This document shows, in pieces, positions 29,248 to 37,261 of a stretch of DNA of 64,000 bases (the first letter of the stretch is position 1; each line of letters begins with the position of its first letter). The stretch is from SHZL01 sp963815185. GTDB taxonomy: Bacteria; Pseudomonadota; Gammaproteobacteria; Xanthomonadales; SZUA-36. The notes under the pieces are model-generated. The model saw nothing but the letters and a program-made list of their open reading frames with translations, had not been told where the DNA came from and made no database searches. The stretch is from positions 81,138-145,137 of the forward strand of contig CAWFGC010000010.1 in NCBI GenBank assembly GCA_963815185.1. Direction: 5' to 3'. Position numbers and translations under genes: made by a program.

Positions 29248-29301
29248 CAACAGCATGCAGCGGACGGCGCTGCGCGCCGCCGCTGATGCTGGGCGTTAGC
29301 T
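29242..29301 (+). other. attC-like recombination site
   Basis: Begins ACCTAAC (perfect RYYYAAC) and ends GTTAGCT, with GCAGCGGACGGCGC pairing with GCGCCGCCGCTG in between, giving an imperfect hairpin of about 60 bases with extrahelical bases as in integron attC sites. A near-relative is at 53576-53636. Confidence 0.75.
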
Positions 29302-29405
29302 GAAAGGTATTTGGCCCCTTTTCCCTATACCGGAGTTCACTTACGCGAGAACTATCGGCCAATCGAATTAAAGACGTGCCATTCAATGTTGGAGGTAGAC
29401 AAACG

Positions 29406-29633
29406 ATGTCGTACTTTATTTACGAAAACTGGCAAGCGGGACCTCATAAGGCAGTTCTGCACGTAGGCCATTGTTCGTTCTGCAAAGAGGGGCAAGGTCT
29501 TGCGGGCGGCTCCGACCCCAAACATGGCAAGTGGCACGGCCCTTACTCAAACGCCGCAGATGCGCGGGCGGCACAATCCCGTATGCACGTCGAGGTGCGC
29601 AAGGACTGCAGCATTTGTATTGGACGGCATTAG
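29406..29633 (+). CDS. Small Cys/His-rich protein, cassette-type hypothetical
   Basis: 75 residues. Starts MSYFIYENWQAGPHKA and has two Cys pairs (CSFC at 23-26 and CSIC near the C-terminus) plus several His, suggesting a metal-binding fold. I recognise the type as a short protein common among gene cassettes and genomic islands, without known function. It follows the attC at 29242-29301. Confidence 0.55.
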   Translation: MSYFIYENWQAGPHKAVLHVGHCSFCKEGQGLAGGSDPKHGKWHGPYSNAADARAAQSRMHVEVRKDCSICIGRH

Positions 29634-29663
29634 CAGAGCTTCCCCTGATAGATAAAGAGAAAC

Positions 29664-29683
29664 GGGCCCGGATACATTTTTCC
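29664..29683 (+). repeat. REP-like repeat, family A
   Basis: GGGCCCGGATACATTTTTCC, same family as 414-436 and 34481-34498, with no inverted partner nearby. It follows the stop of the Cys-rich gene by 30 bases. Confidence 0.5.
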
Positions 29684-29781
29684 AAACTGATTTCATGCGC
29701 AAGCATTATTACAAGTCAAAATAACAGCCCAAACTATTTGCCTGACCCCGCTGCTTACAACTTGGCCGATTTACGACGCTA

Positions 29782-30456
29782 ATGCCATCAGTGATTACAC
29801 TCATTTTCGACATCGACGGCACGCTCGTAGACAGCGCCAAGTTTGACGCCGAACTTTATTGTGAGGCAGTCAAGGCAGTTGTTGGAAACGTCTTCATTCA
29901 TGCCGATTGGGGGCGATACGAGCACGTTACCGATCCGGGAATACTCAAACAGATTCTTCGCGAAAATGATGTTCAGATCGCCGAAAATCTGATCAGCAGC
30001 GTCCGTGCTTATTTCGGAAAATTGGTGGCGTCATATTTGCAAGACAATCGTTGCCCCGCTATGAGGGGAGCTCTGCATGAAGTGGCTAGACTTCGTAGTG
30101 ATGAAGGATTTTCATTGGGGTTTGCAACAGGAGGCTGGGGAAACACTGCATCCATGAAATTGAGATCCGCCGGTTTCAATATGGAAGACATTCCGCTTTT
30201 TTCGGGTGATCATCACCACGAACGCGTTGAAATACTGAAATCCTGCCAACGGCATCTAGCTCAATGTGATCACAATGTTGTATATGTCGGAGATGGTCCG
30301 TGGGATGTTCAGGCCGCGCAAAAACTGAATTGGGGATTTGTCGGCGTGGGCGAACAGATCAGAAGCCAATCGCCGGTGTGGGTGCCTGATTTTGCTTCCA
30401 AGGCCTGGCGAACGGCACCTGGCAACGCCCTGCGGCGAGATGAAGAAAAAAGGTAA
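29782..30456 (+). CDS. HAD-superfamily hydrolase
   Basis: 224 residues of the haloacid-dehalogenase-like phosphatase group. Motif I is FDIDGTLVDS (nucleophile Asp and acid Asp), motif II Thr is in FATGGWGNT, and motif IV is VVYVGDGPWDVQAA. A helical cap lies between motifs I and II as in phosphoglycolate phosphatase/beta-phosphoglucomutase relatives. Substrate unknown. It lies among cassette genes, but no clear attC follows; a RAYT-remnant element does. The C-terminal RRDEEKR tail may be altered by that junction. Confidence 0.8.
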   Translation: MPSVITLIFDIDGTLVDSAKFDAELYCEAVKAVVGNVFIHADWGRYEHVTDPGILKQILRENDVQIAENLISSVRAYFGKLVASYLQDNRCPAMRGALHEVARLRSDEGFSLGFATGGWGNTASMKLRSAGFNMEDIPLFSGDHHHERVEILKSCQRHLAQCDHNVVYVGDGPWDVQAAQKLNWGFVGVGEQIRSQSPVWVPDFASKAWRTAPGNALRRDEEKR

Positions 30457-30469
30457 ACAATTTCGAGGG

Positions 30470-30803
30470 AAAGGGGCCGGATACAATTTACTACGTTGAT
30501 TTCAGAAAAATGGCATAGAACCCGATGAGAGTTTGGGCGATCGTTGACGTTTTCCAAATGGACTTGCTTTGGTCCCGGCAGCTCTGACCCGGATCTGCCA
30601 ATCGCCTACCGGAACTTTCACAGCACATCCGCAGACGAGGTTACAAACTCCAAGCGCTGCGATACCGATTGCGCAAGGGCCAGTGCCTACCGGCCGAGAC
30701 CGATTCAAGCGTCAAATAGAACGGGGGCTTTCGCTGTCTCTGGGTGACGGAAAGATAGGCAGGCCCAGAAAACCATATTAGCAAAATTGTATCGGGCCCC
30801 TTT
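30470..30803. mobile_element. RAYT transposase remnant between inverted REP repeats
   Basis: Inverted family-A repeats at 30470-30489 and 30784-30803 (19 of 20 positions match) bound about 330 bases. The last coding piece, ending at the stop 30779-30781, reads DRFKRQIERGLSLSLGDG then KIGRPRKPY, like the C-terminus of REP-associated tyrosine (Y1) transposases (typically ...GRRLxxGxxGRPRK). The catalytic HUH and Tyr parts are missing. The stop is 2 bases from the right-hand repeat, as in REP-RAYT units. Confidence 0.6.
30695..30781 (+). pseudogene. C-terminal fragment of a REP-associated tyrosine transposase
   Basis: Only the Lys/Arg-rich tail ending GRPRKPY is recognisable. No intact catalytic domain exists in the window, so any movement of the associated repeats would need a transposase elsewhere. 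Confidence 0.5.
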
Positions 30804-30915
30804 TTTGTCGTTTCACCGCAAATAGCTGAAATATATCGGATATTTCCCGTCTCATTCAGTTATAATTACTGTATGTAAGTATAGTGTATTATTGAAGTTG
30901 CTCGAGGATATTCAG

Positions 30916-32327
30916 ATGTCACAAACCCACCCGATTCCCCATTCCGATGCTTCCGATTTCGTCGCCCAACACCTGGCCCAAGCAGGCAACCTCCGCGACA
31001 ACGATCAGACAACTCGAAGACGACATTTGCCAGTTGGCGGCACATATCGATGCGGCCATGTTCCGCTGGCTGGAACTGCTGCGCGAGTTCGATGAATGCG
31101 AAGGCTGGGCCGGGGATGGCATCAAGTCCTGCGCCCACTGGCTGAACTGGAAATGTGGCTTGAATCTCGGTGCCGCGCGCGAGCGCGTGCGGGTGGCGCG
31201 TGCATTGAAAGACTTGCCGCAAACCCGCGAGGCATTCCGTGCCGGCCGTGTGAGTTATTCCAAGGTGCGTGCCATTACCCGTGCGGCGACACCGCGCAAC
31301 GAGGACCTGCTGCTGTCCATCGCCTTCAACGGCACCGCCTGGCATGTCGAACGGGCGGTGAGCATCTGGCGCAGGGATAAACGCCTGCGAGCACTGGAAC
31401 GGGACAATGAGCGCCATGCGATGCGGGAACTGAGCTGGTATTACGACGACGAGGGTTTTCTGGTGATGCATGCCCGCTTCACGCCAGAACAGGGCGCGGT
31501 GATTCGCCAGGCGGTGGAAGCGGCGGCGGAGCAATTGTTCCAGGAACAAAAAAACGTTTCCGCAGAAATTTCCGAATCCGAACAAGGGTCCGTGCCGGAA
31601 TTGCAACCGCACCCGATCGCGACACGGCGTGCGGATGCGCTGGCGCGAATGGCGGAAGGCTGGCTTTCAGGTTCAGGCTGTTCGAACGGCGACCGTTTCG
31701 TCGTGAATGTGCACACGGACATGGAAACGCTGAAAGCGGAAGGATCCGGGGCAGAAGCCGAGCTGGAAGAAGACGGAAAAGTTTCCGCAGAAACGTCCCG
31801 CCGCCTTTCCTGTGACGCCGGGGTCATTCACTGGCTGGAGCGGCAGGGCGATCCGCTCAGTGGGGCCGAGCCTTTGAGCGTGGGGCGCAAGACCCGCACC
31901 GTGCCGCCGGCCATTCGCCGCGCCCTGCAGCGCCGCGACCGGGGCTGCCGTTTTCCCGGCTGCACCTGTACCCGCTATGTCGATGCCCACCACATCCATC
32001 ACTGGGCCGACGGCGGTGCTACCCATATCGACAACCTCGTGCTGCTGTGCCGCCATCACCACCGATTGGTGCATGAGGGTGGTTTCGGGCTGAACCGCAT
32101 CGCACTTAGGCGAGTTCCATTTCACCGATCCCAACGGCAAGCGCATTCCCGATGTGCCGGAAACGCGTTTCTGCGGAAACTTTTTTGAGCTGATGGCCCA
32201 CACCGAGGCCGATGGCATCACGATTACGCCTGAGACGCCCATTCCGGGCTGGCTGGGCGAATCGATGGATGATGAAATCGTGGTGCATAATCTGAGGTTG
32301 CGGGATACACGGGCCAAAGCCACCTAA
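30916..32327 (+). pseudogene. DUF222 / HNH endonuclease protein, two frameshifts
   Basis: Starts MSQTHPIPHSDASDFVAQHL at ATG 30916, shifts frame near 30998, continues with the DUF222 helical domain (HIDAAMFRWLELLREFDE, CAHWLNWKCGLN), then an HNH nuclease: CRFPGC, DAHHIHHWADGG, NLVLLCRHHHRLVHE. A second shift near 32106 (one extra A in CACTTAGGC) leads to the true C-terminus, ending MDDEIVVHNLRLRD then RAKAT at 32327. Joined length is about 470 residues, usual for this family, common in mobile regions. A deleted copy is at 51556-51900. Function is presumed DNA cleavage. Confidence 0.82.
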
Positions 32328-32514
32328 TAATCAGGCCTGCACGGAATGCGTCGGCGTCCTTTCTCAGCTATTTCGCGATTGACTGCCTTGGGGTTCGATG
32401 CTTCGGACAATACTTCGTTGGGTATTGAGCAATCTCCGATTGATTTGAAGCCGGCTACACGCACTCGGTCACCTTATTGACAATGCATGACTGTTTGCTT
32501 GGCTCGCCAACAAG

Positions 32515-32625
32515 AGCTTGTCCGTCGCTCGCCGGGGCCGGGTCGTGTACCAATACAAATACCCGTTCAGGGACGGCTCGACCCACATGGTGCTGGGACC
32601 GCAGGGGCTGGATTGGGTCCAAAAA
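32515..32625 (+). pseudogene. Fragment of an IS91-like transposase
   Basis: In frame +, GRVVYQYKYPFRDGSTHMVL resembles the conserved VxYxxKxPxRDGTTHVxFEP strand of IS91/IS801-type transposases. Only about 30 codons survive before the sequence passes into the duplicated segment starting near 32611. The rest of the gap 32328-32674 shows no gene. Confidence 0.5.
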
Positions 32626-32674
32626 AGGCTGCTGATACTTGTCTGTATGCCTGAAAAGGTGGTTAATACCTCAT

Positions 32675-33295
32675 ATGCCCATCATGCAATTGCCACTTCA
32701 ATTCCGCTGGAGCCGACTAGCCATTCTGCAATCAGTCGTCATCGGGGCGGCCGTCTGCTTCGCAATCTTTTCACGGACCTGCACCGCCGACTGCTTTGCT
32801 CCCGAGCACCATCAATTCGATTTCTGGATGGGCGACTGGACGATCAAACAAAGAATTCTGCGAGCGGACGACCATTGGTTCGAAGCCGACGCGACGACCA
32901 AAGTCTCTCCGATCCTCGGCGGTTGCGCTCTGGTGGAGCACTGGAGCGGCGACGTCCTGTTCTTCTGGGAAGGAATGGAGAAAGCCGAGCCGCTCGCGGG
33001 CTTCAGCATTCGCGCCTACGATCCGAAAACCGAGCAATGGGTCATCTCCTGGATGGATTCACGTCATCCTCGTCTGGCGGAATTTGTTGGCGGCTTCTCC
33101 TCTGGCCGGGGCGAGTTTTTCAGGAAAACGCCCGCGCCGAATGGAAAACAGAGCATCACACGGATCACGTTTTCGGACATCACTCCGACTGGCGTGCATT
33201 GGGATCTGGCCGTCTCATCTGACGAGGGCAATAACTGGCGAACCCTTTGGACCATGGAGATGATGCGAACTGAAAAAGGGGACGGGGCAGATTAA
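32675..33295 (+). CDS. Exported DUF1579-like protein, copy 1
   Basis: 206 residues with an N-terminal hydrophobic signal segment (LAILQSVVIGAAVCFAIF) and the opening FDFWMGDWTIKQ typical of DUF1579/lipocalin-like proteins. The body is nearly identical to 47861-48472. The end differs: copy 2 ends MEMTRQQANP, while this copy runs into a family-B repeat that supplies KGDGAD and the stop. ATG 32675 is preferred over TTG 32639. Function unknown; probably periplasmic. Confidence 0.65.
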   Translation: MPIMQLPLQFRWSRLAILQSVVIGAAVCFAIFSRTCTADCFAPEHHQFDFWMGDWTIKQRILRADDHWFEADATTKVSPILGGCALVEHWSGDVLFFWEGMEKAEPLAGFSIRAYDPKTEQWVISWMDSRHPRLAEFVGGFSSGRGEFFRKTPAPNGKQSITRITFSDITPTGVHWDLAVSSDEGNNWRTLWTMEMMRTEKGDGAD

Positions 33296-33319
33296 GCTCG
33301 ACTGATGTGCACCGTCCCC
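33278..33319. repeat. Palindromic repeat, GGGGACGGGGC family (family B), copy 1
   Basis: GGGGACGGGGCAGATTAAG at the left and GTGCACCGTCCCC at the right form an imperfect hairpin of 42 bases. It truncates or replaces the end of the DUF1579-like gene and abuts a GFA fragment. Other copies: 51907, 52859, 54866 and a degenerate one at 49178. Confidence 0.7.
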
Positions 33320-33320
33320 A

Positions 33321-33489
33321 TTCTTCATTTAAGGATGTTGAGCGGGGCTTCTGCAGGGAGTGCGGGTCCACTTTGACGTACCGAAACGCATTGCGTGAGG
33401 GTGAGATAGACATCGCTCTGGTATCTTTGGATGACTCTGGGTTGGTGGCGCCACGGATGCACATCTGGGTGGAGGATAAGCTGCCGTGA
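33321..33489 (+). pseudogene. C-terminal fragment of a GFA-family protein
   Basis: GFCRECGSTLTYRN, IDIALVSLDD and PRMHIWVEDKLP are the last ~50 residues of glutathione-dependent formaldehyde-activating (GFA/CENP-V) proteins, including one zinc-binding CxxC. The N-terminal two-thirds is absent; the break coincides with the family-B repeat. Confidence 0.75.
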
Positions 33490-33544
33490 GTGAATATTTC
33501 TGATGGATTGCCACAATATCCGAAGGTCGAGGGATACGCATAGC

Positions 33545-33964
33545 ATGCATTCTCCCCGCGTCGCTGGTTACTCTGGCACTCCGCTCGCCAAGAAGCTCGG
33601 CATCAAGGAGGGCAGCCACGTCCTGTTGGTGGGCGCACCGGAAGGCCTCCCGAGCCTCCTCGAGCCGCTTCCAGCACGCGTAGTGTTCGAAAGCGAGGCG
33701 GGGCCGCACATCGATGTCGCCCACATCTTTGTCACTCAGAAAGAAGAGCTGGCCAAGCACCTGAGTGCATTGCGAAGGAAGCTCAAGCCCGACGCAGCGC
33801 TATGGGTGTCCTGGCCAAAGAAGGCGGCTAAGGTTCCAACGACTGTGACTGAAGACACCATTCGTGAATTGGCGCTTCCGATCGGTTTCGTAGACATCAA
33901 GGTCTGCGCGGTCAGCGAAGTGTGGTCCGGGCTCAAGCTCGTGCTGCGCAAGGAGCTTCGGTGA
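33545..33964 (+). CDS. DUF3052 protein, copy 1 (cassette)
   Basis: 139 residues; GYSGTPLAKKLGIKEGSHVL at the start and VDIKVCAVSEVWSGLKLVLR at the end match DUF3052, a small methyltransferase-fold-like family without known activity. An attC-like site follows 10 bases after the stop. The gene plus attC is nearly identical to 37262-37767, with about five substitutions over 500 bases, showing a recent cassette duplication. Confidence 0.8.
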   Translation: MHSPRVAGYSGTPLAKKLGIKEGSHVLLVGAPEGLPSLLEPLPARVVFESEAGPHIDVAHIFVTQKEELAKHLSALRRKLKPDAALWVSWPKKAAKVPTTVTEDTIRELALPIGFVDIKVCAVSEVWSGLKLVLRKELR

Positions 33965-33973
33965 GAATGCGCT

Positions 33974-34050
33974 CTCTAACCCTTCCATCGGGGGACAGCT
34001 TCCAGCGGGCTTCGCCCGCCTCCAGCCGCCCCTCATGTCGAACGTTGAAA
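33974..34050 (+). other. attC-like site of DUF3052 cassette, copy 1
   Basis: CTCTAAC at the left and AACGTTGAAA at the right bracket a hairpin built on CCAGCGGGC / GCCCGCCTCC. Compared with copy 2 (GTTGGGC) the right core has changed to GTTGAAA, as expected when a different cassette is inserted at the recombination point. Confidence 0.7.
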
Positions 34051-34067
34051 TAAGAAAGGAGGATGAG

Positions 34068-34409
34068 ATGAGTACGGATTGGCGAAAGAGTCGAGTGGTC
34101 GCGATCAGGTCACTGATTCGGCGGGCCGACGCGAAAGTTGTCGAAGAAATAAAGTGGCGCAAGCCCTCAAATCCCGACGGCGTTCCGACGTTCTCCTGTG
34201 ACGGAATCATCTGTACCCTTGAGACCTACCGCGACAAGGTAAAAATGACGTTCGCGCATGGAGCATCCCTGCCGGATCCTCTTGGCATTTTCAACGCAAG
34301 TCTGGACGCAGGAACCCGGCGCGCAATCGACCTGCGCGAAAATGACTCCCTCGATGAGAAGGGATTCATGGCGTTGATCCGCGCGGCAGTCGCTTTTAAT
34401 CGCTCCTGA
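34068..34409 (+). CDS. DUF1801-family protein (cassette)
   Basis: 113 residues with the DUF1801/YdhG-like pattern: VEEIKWRKPSNPDGVPTFSC early, VKMTFAHGASLPDP in the middle, and DSLDEKGFMALIRAAVAFN at the end. A good RBS (AAAGGAGG) precedes ATG 34068. Flanked by attC-like sites at 33974-34050 and 34418-34476, so it forms a complete cassette. Biochemical role unknown. Confidence 0.8.
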   Translation: MSTDWRKSRVVAIRSLIRRADAKVVEEIKWRKPSNPDGVPTFSCDGIICTLETYRDKVKMTFAHGASLPDPLGIFNASLDAGTRRAIDLRENDSLDEKGFMALIRAAVAFNRS

Positions 34410-34417
34410 GGCTCATC

Positions 34418-34476
34418 GGCCTAACAACTCAATTCAGCGGGCGCGCTACGCGCGCCGTTGATTTCAAACGTTCGAG
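34418..34476 (+). other. attC-like site after the DUF1801 gene
   Basis: GCCTAAC (perfect RYYYAAC), then CAGCGGGCGCGC / GCGCGCCGTTG hairpin arms, then AACGTTCGAG where the right core is degenerate. A REP pair begins 5 bases later and may have damaged the right end. Confidence 0.7.
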
Positions 34477-34480
34477 AAGA

Positions 34481-34567
34481 GGGCCCGGATACATTTTTCC
34501 ATGCTTATTTCATGCTCTCAATAGAACGGTAAAGCGCCATTCAGCTAAAATGTATCCGGCCGCTTTT
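34481..34567. repeat. Inverted pair of REP-like repeats, family A
   Basis: GGGCCCGGATACATTTTT at 34481 and AAAATGTATCCGGCCGC at 34548 face each other across about 50 bases. Same family as the repeats bounding the transposase remnant at 30.5 kb. Confidence 0.65.
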
Positions 34568-34597
34568 TCACGACGTCCAATATGAGGACTACCACTA

Positions 34598-34726
34598 ATG
34601 ACTATGCACAATCCGCCTCATCCTGGTGAATTCATTACCGAGGTTTATCTGGAGCCGAACCGGCTCAGCGGCCGCAGGAGCGGCGGAAGAATGAGCGCGA
34701 GGTGGCCGCAAAGCTGGCTGAACTGA
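34598..34726 (+). pseudogene. N-terminal fragment of a HigA-type antitoxin
   Basis: Reads MTMHNPPHPGEFITEVYLEP then NRLSGR, the conserved HigA start, then leaves the family after GGCCGC at about 34675 and stops at 34726. The stretch from CCGAGG to GGCCGC is identical to 38156-38193, where the complementary C-terminal part of a HigA gene is found. Confidence 0.7.
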
Positions 34727-34755
34727 AGTCGGCCGAGCGCAGCGTGACGAAGGTC

Positions 34756-35085
34756 ATGGCGGTTCAATATGGCCACTCGTGCTTCGTAGTTGAAGGGCCA
34801 ACTGAACAAGAGCGCGATCGAGTCTTCCTCCCTATGGGAAGCCGCATTACGCTTGGAAGCGCGGCTGACAATCACCTCCGGCTTGCGGACGAACGGGTTT
34901 CAAGAATGCACGCGACATTTCGCGCTCAAGGTTCCGCAGCCTATGCTGAACCGCTCGGAGCTGCAAATGGCCTCGCGATCAATGGCGAGATCATCAGCAA
35001 ACCGCGAAAACTCAGTGTCGGTGACATCATCACCGTCCCAGGCGCGCCATACAAGATCACCTTCCTCCCACTAACCGCCGAATGA
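34756..35085 (+). CDS. FHA-domain protein (cassette-type)
   Basis: 109 residues from ATG 34756 (the frame is open from GTG 34702 with a charged helix that may come from another gene). An FHA domain fills the chain: GSRITLGSAADNHLRLADER, VSRMHATF and NGLAINGE with the phosphothreonine-binding Ser/His positions. FHA modules bind phosphothreonine peptides. No kinase or secretion gene is nearby. A GCCTAAC half-site follows 6 bases after the stop. Confidence 0.7.
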   Translation: MAVQYGHSCFVVEGPTEQERDRVFLPMGSRITLGSAADNHLRLADERVSRMHATFRAQGSAAYAEPLGAANGLAINGEIISKPRKLSVGDIITVPGAPYKITFLPLTAE

Positions 35086-35090
35086 ATGCT

Positions 35091-35120
35091 GCCTAACCCC
35101 GCGCTCAACCGGACGTGCTA
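35091..35120 (+). other. Left half of an attC-like site
   Basis: GCCTAACCCCGCGCTCAACC is a perfect RYYYAAC core with the usual following bases. The right half with GTTRRRY is missing; the next gene's leader follows directly, suggesting a deletion or a one-ended junction. Confidence 0.5.
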
Positions 35121-35225
35121 CGGAAAGCCGTCTTGGCCCGGCTGGAAAATGGACCTGGACCCAAATCTTGCCAGCCATCTATACTTGATAGGATCGTGTT
35201 TCAAAACCAACAGGAGGTCAGGGAC

Positions 35226-35792
35226 ATGACACAATTTGAATCTTTTACCCGCCAGTCTTTCATTGTCTTGTGCTTGCTTGGTTTGATCGCAGTAGCCTCG
35301 GGGCAGGCTGCAGAGCCGGTTCAGCCCGGCGCTACCGCGGCGGAAACCAGTGCTGTCGAATCCAGCGAGGGCGAATCCAATGCTGAATCCGGCGTATCGC
35401 AGACCGGCGGAACCCGCGTGCCTGAACGGCTGCGGCACAAGAGCCGTGCTGCGACCGCTGGCACGTCATCATCCGCTTCGTCAGACGGACAGGCCCCCGC
35501 TGGTTCCCACTCTGTGCAGCACCATGAGAGTGACCTGGATTTCGTCAGGGAATCTGCTGGCACGAAGAAAATTCCGCAGCACACACCGGAATGGACCAAT
35601 CCGAAAGCCTCGGATCCAGGCCGTTCAGAACCCGCAGAGAAAGGCGCCACAGCGAACATCAACATGGGTGTCGGCGAAGGCCAGGCTGCCGAGGGTCGAG
35701 AAGAAAGACGATTAGTGTCAGTTTCAGCAGCAAAGGCCAGGCGAAAAAGGGGCCGGATGAATTTACTACCTGAAAAGGCTCCGAAGTTGTGA
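35226..35792 (+). CDS. Exported low-complexity Ser/Glu/Ala-rich protein
   Basis: 188 residues. A signal peptide (SFIVLCLLGLIAVASGQA) precedes a disordered, Ser/Glu/Gly-rich chain. An AGGAGG ribosome site 12 bases upstream fixes ATG 35226. The last ~20 residues (KRGRMNLLPEKAPKL) are encoded by a degenerate family-A repeat at 35745, so the original C-terminus was probably lost. No family recognised. Confidence 0.5.
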   Translation: MTQFESFTRQSFIVLCLLGLIAVASGQAAEPVQPGATAAETSAVESSEGESNAESGVSQTGGTRVPERLRHKSRAATAGTSSSASSDGQAPAGSHSVQHHESDLDFVRESAGTKKIPQHTPEWTNPKASDPGRSEPAEKGATANINMGVGEGQAAEGREERRLVSVSAAKARRKRGRMNLLPEKAPKL

Positions 35793-35998
35793 AGCAAGCA
35801 CTGCCGAATCAATTGTGCCCGCTATGCGGCGGATTGAATCAATGCGCTCCAGCAAAAGCAGGGAACCTGGACGTCGAATGCTGGTGTAGCAAGACGTCCA
35901 TTAGCAAGAAAGCACTCGCACGAGTACCCGAGCAGTTCATCGACAAGGCGTGCCTGTGTCCACGTTGTGCAGCCGGGCTTGACGCCAGCCCGGCGTAA
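35789..35998 (+). CDS. Cysteine-rich CWC-family protein
   Basis: 69 residues with the CWC pattern: CPLCGG at 9-14, ECWCSK near 31-36 and CLCPRCAAG near 55-63, implying zinc binding. Starts at GTG 35789 overlapping the preceding stop. The family is widespread in proteobacteria, without known function. Confidence 0.7.
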   Translation: MKQALPNQLCPLCGGLNQCAPAKAGNLDVECWCSKTSISKKALARVPEQFIDKACLCPRCAAGLDASPA

Positions 35999-36081
35999 AA
36001 AGCACGGACACCCATATCTTTGAACAGATAAATGAGGGTGTCCACGTTGATCGTTACAATAACCCATCCGGATTCAAAAGC

Positions 36082-36612
36082 ATGAAAAAGGATCAGAACA
36101 TGTTCATAAAACTTGTGGCCTTCCTTGTGCTTGCGCTCTGCATCCCGTCGGTGCAGGCGGATAGTCCACTCAAGGAAATCGGTGACCAACTGGTCGGTAA
36201 CTGGACCGAGGAGGGTATCTGGGCTTCCGACTACCCGGGTGTCGGCGTGAAAGGCGAGCCTTTCACCATTACGGTTTCGTGCCGATGGTCGGCGGGCCAG
36301 ATGGCGTTCGTGTGCGAGGGTGGCGATGGCCGTGTGAGCTGGTCTAATTTCTACTGGTGGGATGCCGGATCGAATCAGGTCCGCTACATCGGCGCCAACT
36401 CCGGTGGCAGCTCCGAAATGGGCACCATCACGATACAAGGTAAAAAGCATGTCTGGGCAAGCGCAGGCACATTGGCAGACGGGCGCCCGGTGGAGTACAG
36501 CGGCGAGACGCTGTTCGAGGATACCGGCGATACACGCATCGACATCGGCGCCAACGTCATCGATGGTGTGCGCAGCGCGTTTCGAGACACGTACAAGCGG
36601 GTTGAGGAATAG
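36082..36612 (+). CDS. Exported protein of unknown function
   Basis: 176 residues with a signal peptide (MFIKLVAFLVLALCIPSVQA, cleavage after QA) and a beta-rich body (LVGNWTEEGIW, MAFVCEGGDGRVSW, VEYSGETLFED) that may be lipocalin- or DUF1579-like. Start at 36082 or, giving a more usual signal length, at 36100. The region after its stop holds a tandem 31-bp duplication and an attC right core. Confidence 0.6.
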   Translation: MKKDQNMFIKLVAFLVLALCIPSVQADSPLKEIGDQLVGNWTEEGIWASDYPGVGVKGEPFTITVSCRWSAGQMAFVCEGGDGRVSWSNFYWWDAGSNQVRYIGANSGGSSEMGTITIQGKKHVWASAGTLADGRPVEYSGETLFEDTGDTRIDIGANVIDGVRSAFRDTYKRVEE

Positions 36613-36613
36613 G

Positions 36614-36675
36614 GAAAAGTATGGACGCCCATCATTTCAACTAAGAAAAGTATGGACGCCCATCATTTCAACTAA
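36614..36675 (+). repeat. Perfect tandem duplication, 2 x 31 bp
   Basis: Units 36614-36644 and 36645-36675 are identical (GAAAAGTATGGACGCC...). Exact identity suggests a very recent slippage or an assembly artefact. Confidence 0.85.
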
Positions 36676-36737
36676 AGACAAACCGTGGGTGTTCATTGGC
36701 TATTCTCAGCCCACAACGTTGATTGACGATGCTGAGC

Positions 36738-36744
36738 GTTAGAC
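36738..36744 (+). other. attC right core, GTTAGAC
   Basis: Perfect GTTRRRY within GCTGAGCGTTAGACCC, preceding the DoxX gene by 39 bases. The left half is not identifiable in 36613-36737. Confidence 0.5.
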
Positions 36745-36783
36745 CCTTGTGTCAAATGTTTTTAATGCAAAGTATCTCCTGAG

Positions 36784-37185
36784 ATGACTATTCGCAAAGG
36801 CAGTATCTACGCCCCGCTACTTCTCAGGCTGACGCTTGGCTCACTGTTCATTGCTCACCTTTACTGGAAGTTTGCAATTCTTCCTGGCGGGCTCACTCAT
36901 TGGTTTTCTAACTTTGCCACCAATGGTTACCCGTGGTTCGTTCCTTGGTACGTTCTTTCGGCGGAGCTCGTTGGCACGCTGCTCCTTATCCCGGGCATCT
37001 ACGTACGTTGGGTGAGCCTATACGCTGTTCCGATGATGCTCGGCGCTGCGCATTTCTGGGCAACGCGTAATGGGTTTTACTTCACCGCCGCTGGTTCGGA
37101 GTTTCCCATCGCGTGGTCCATCCTGCTGGTGCTCCAATTCATGCTGGGCGACGGACCGTATGCCCTGCGAGCAAGCCACAAGTGA
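36784..37185 (+). CDS. DoxX-family membrane protein (cassette)
   Basis: 133 residues with four hydrophobic helices. LLLRLTLGSLFIAHLYWKF, VGTLLLIPGIYVRWVSL and PIAWSILLVLQFMLGDG are typical of DoxX-like proteins, quinone-linked small membrane proteins of uncertain role. Lies between a GTTAGAC core upstream and a GCCTAAC core just after its stop, so it is a cassette gene. Confidence 0.75.
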   Translation: MTIRKGSIYAPLLLRLTLGSLFIAHLYWKFAILPGGLTHWFSNFATNGYPWFVPWYVLSAELVGTLLLIPGIYVRWVSLYAVPMMLGAAHFWATRNGFYFTAAGSEFPIAWSILLVLQFMLGDGPYALRASHK

Positions 37186-37188
37186 TTG

Positions 37189-37195
37189 GCCTAAC
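37189..37195 (+). other. attC left core, GCCTAAC
   Basis: Perfect RYYYAAC core beginning right after the DoxX stop. The right half is not recognisable before the second DUF3052 copy, indicating a deletion or illegitimate junction. Confidence 0.5.
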
Positions 37196-37261
37196 TACTA
37201 AATCCTGCGGATGTGTCACGGCTTTACTGTTCCACAGCGCTAATTTCAGTCCTTAGAGCGC

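Noticed and set aside
36614..36675. Possible CRISPR-like repeat
   Set aside because: Two directly abutting units with no spacer; a tandem duplication, not an array.
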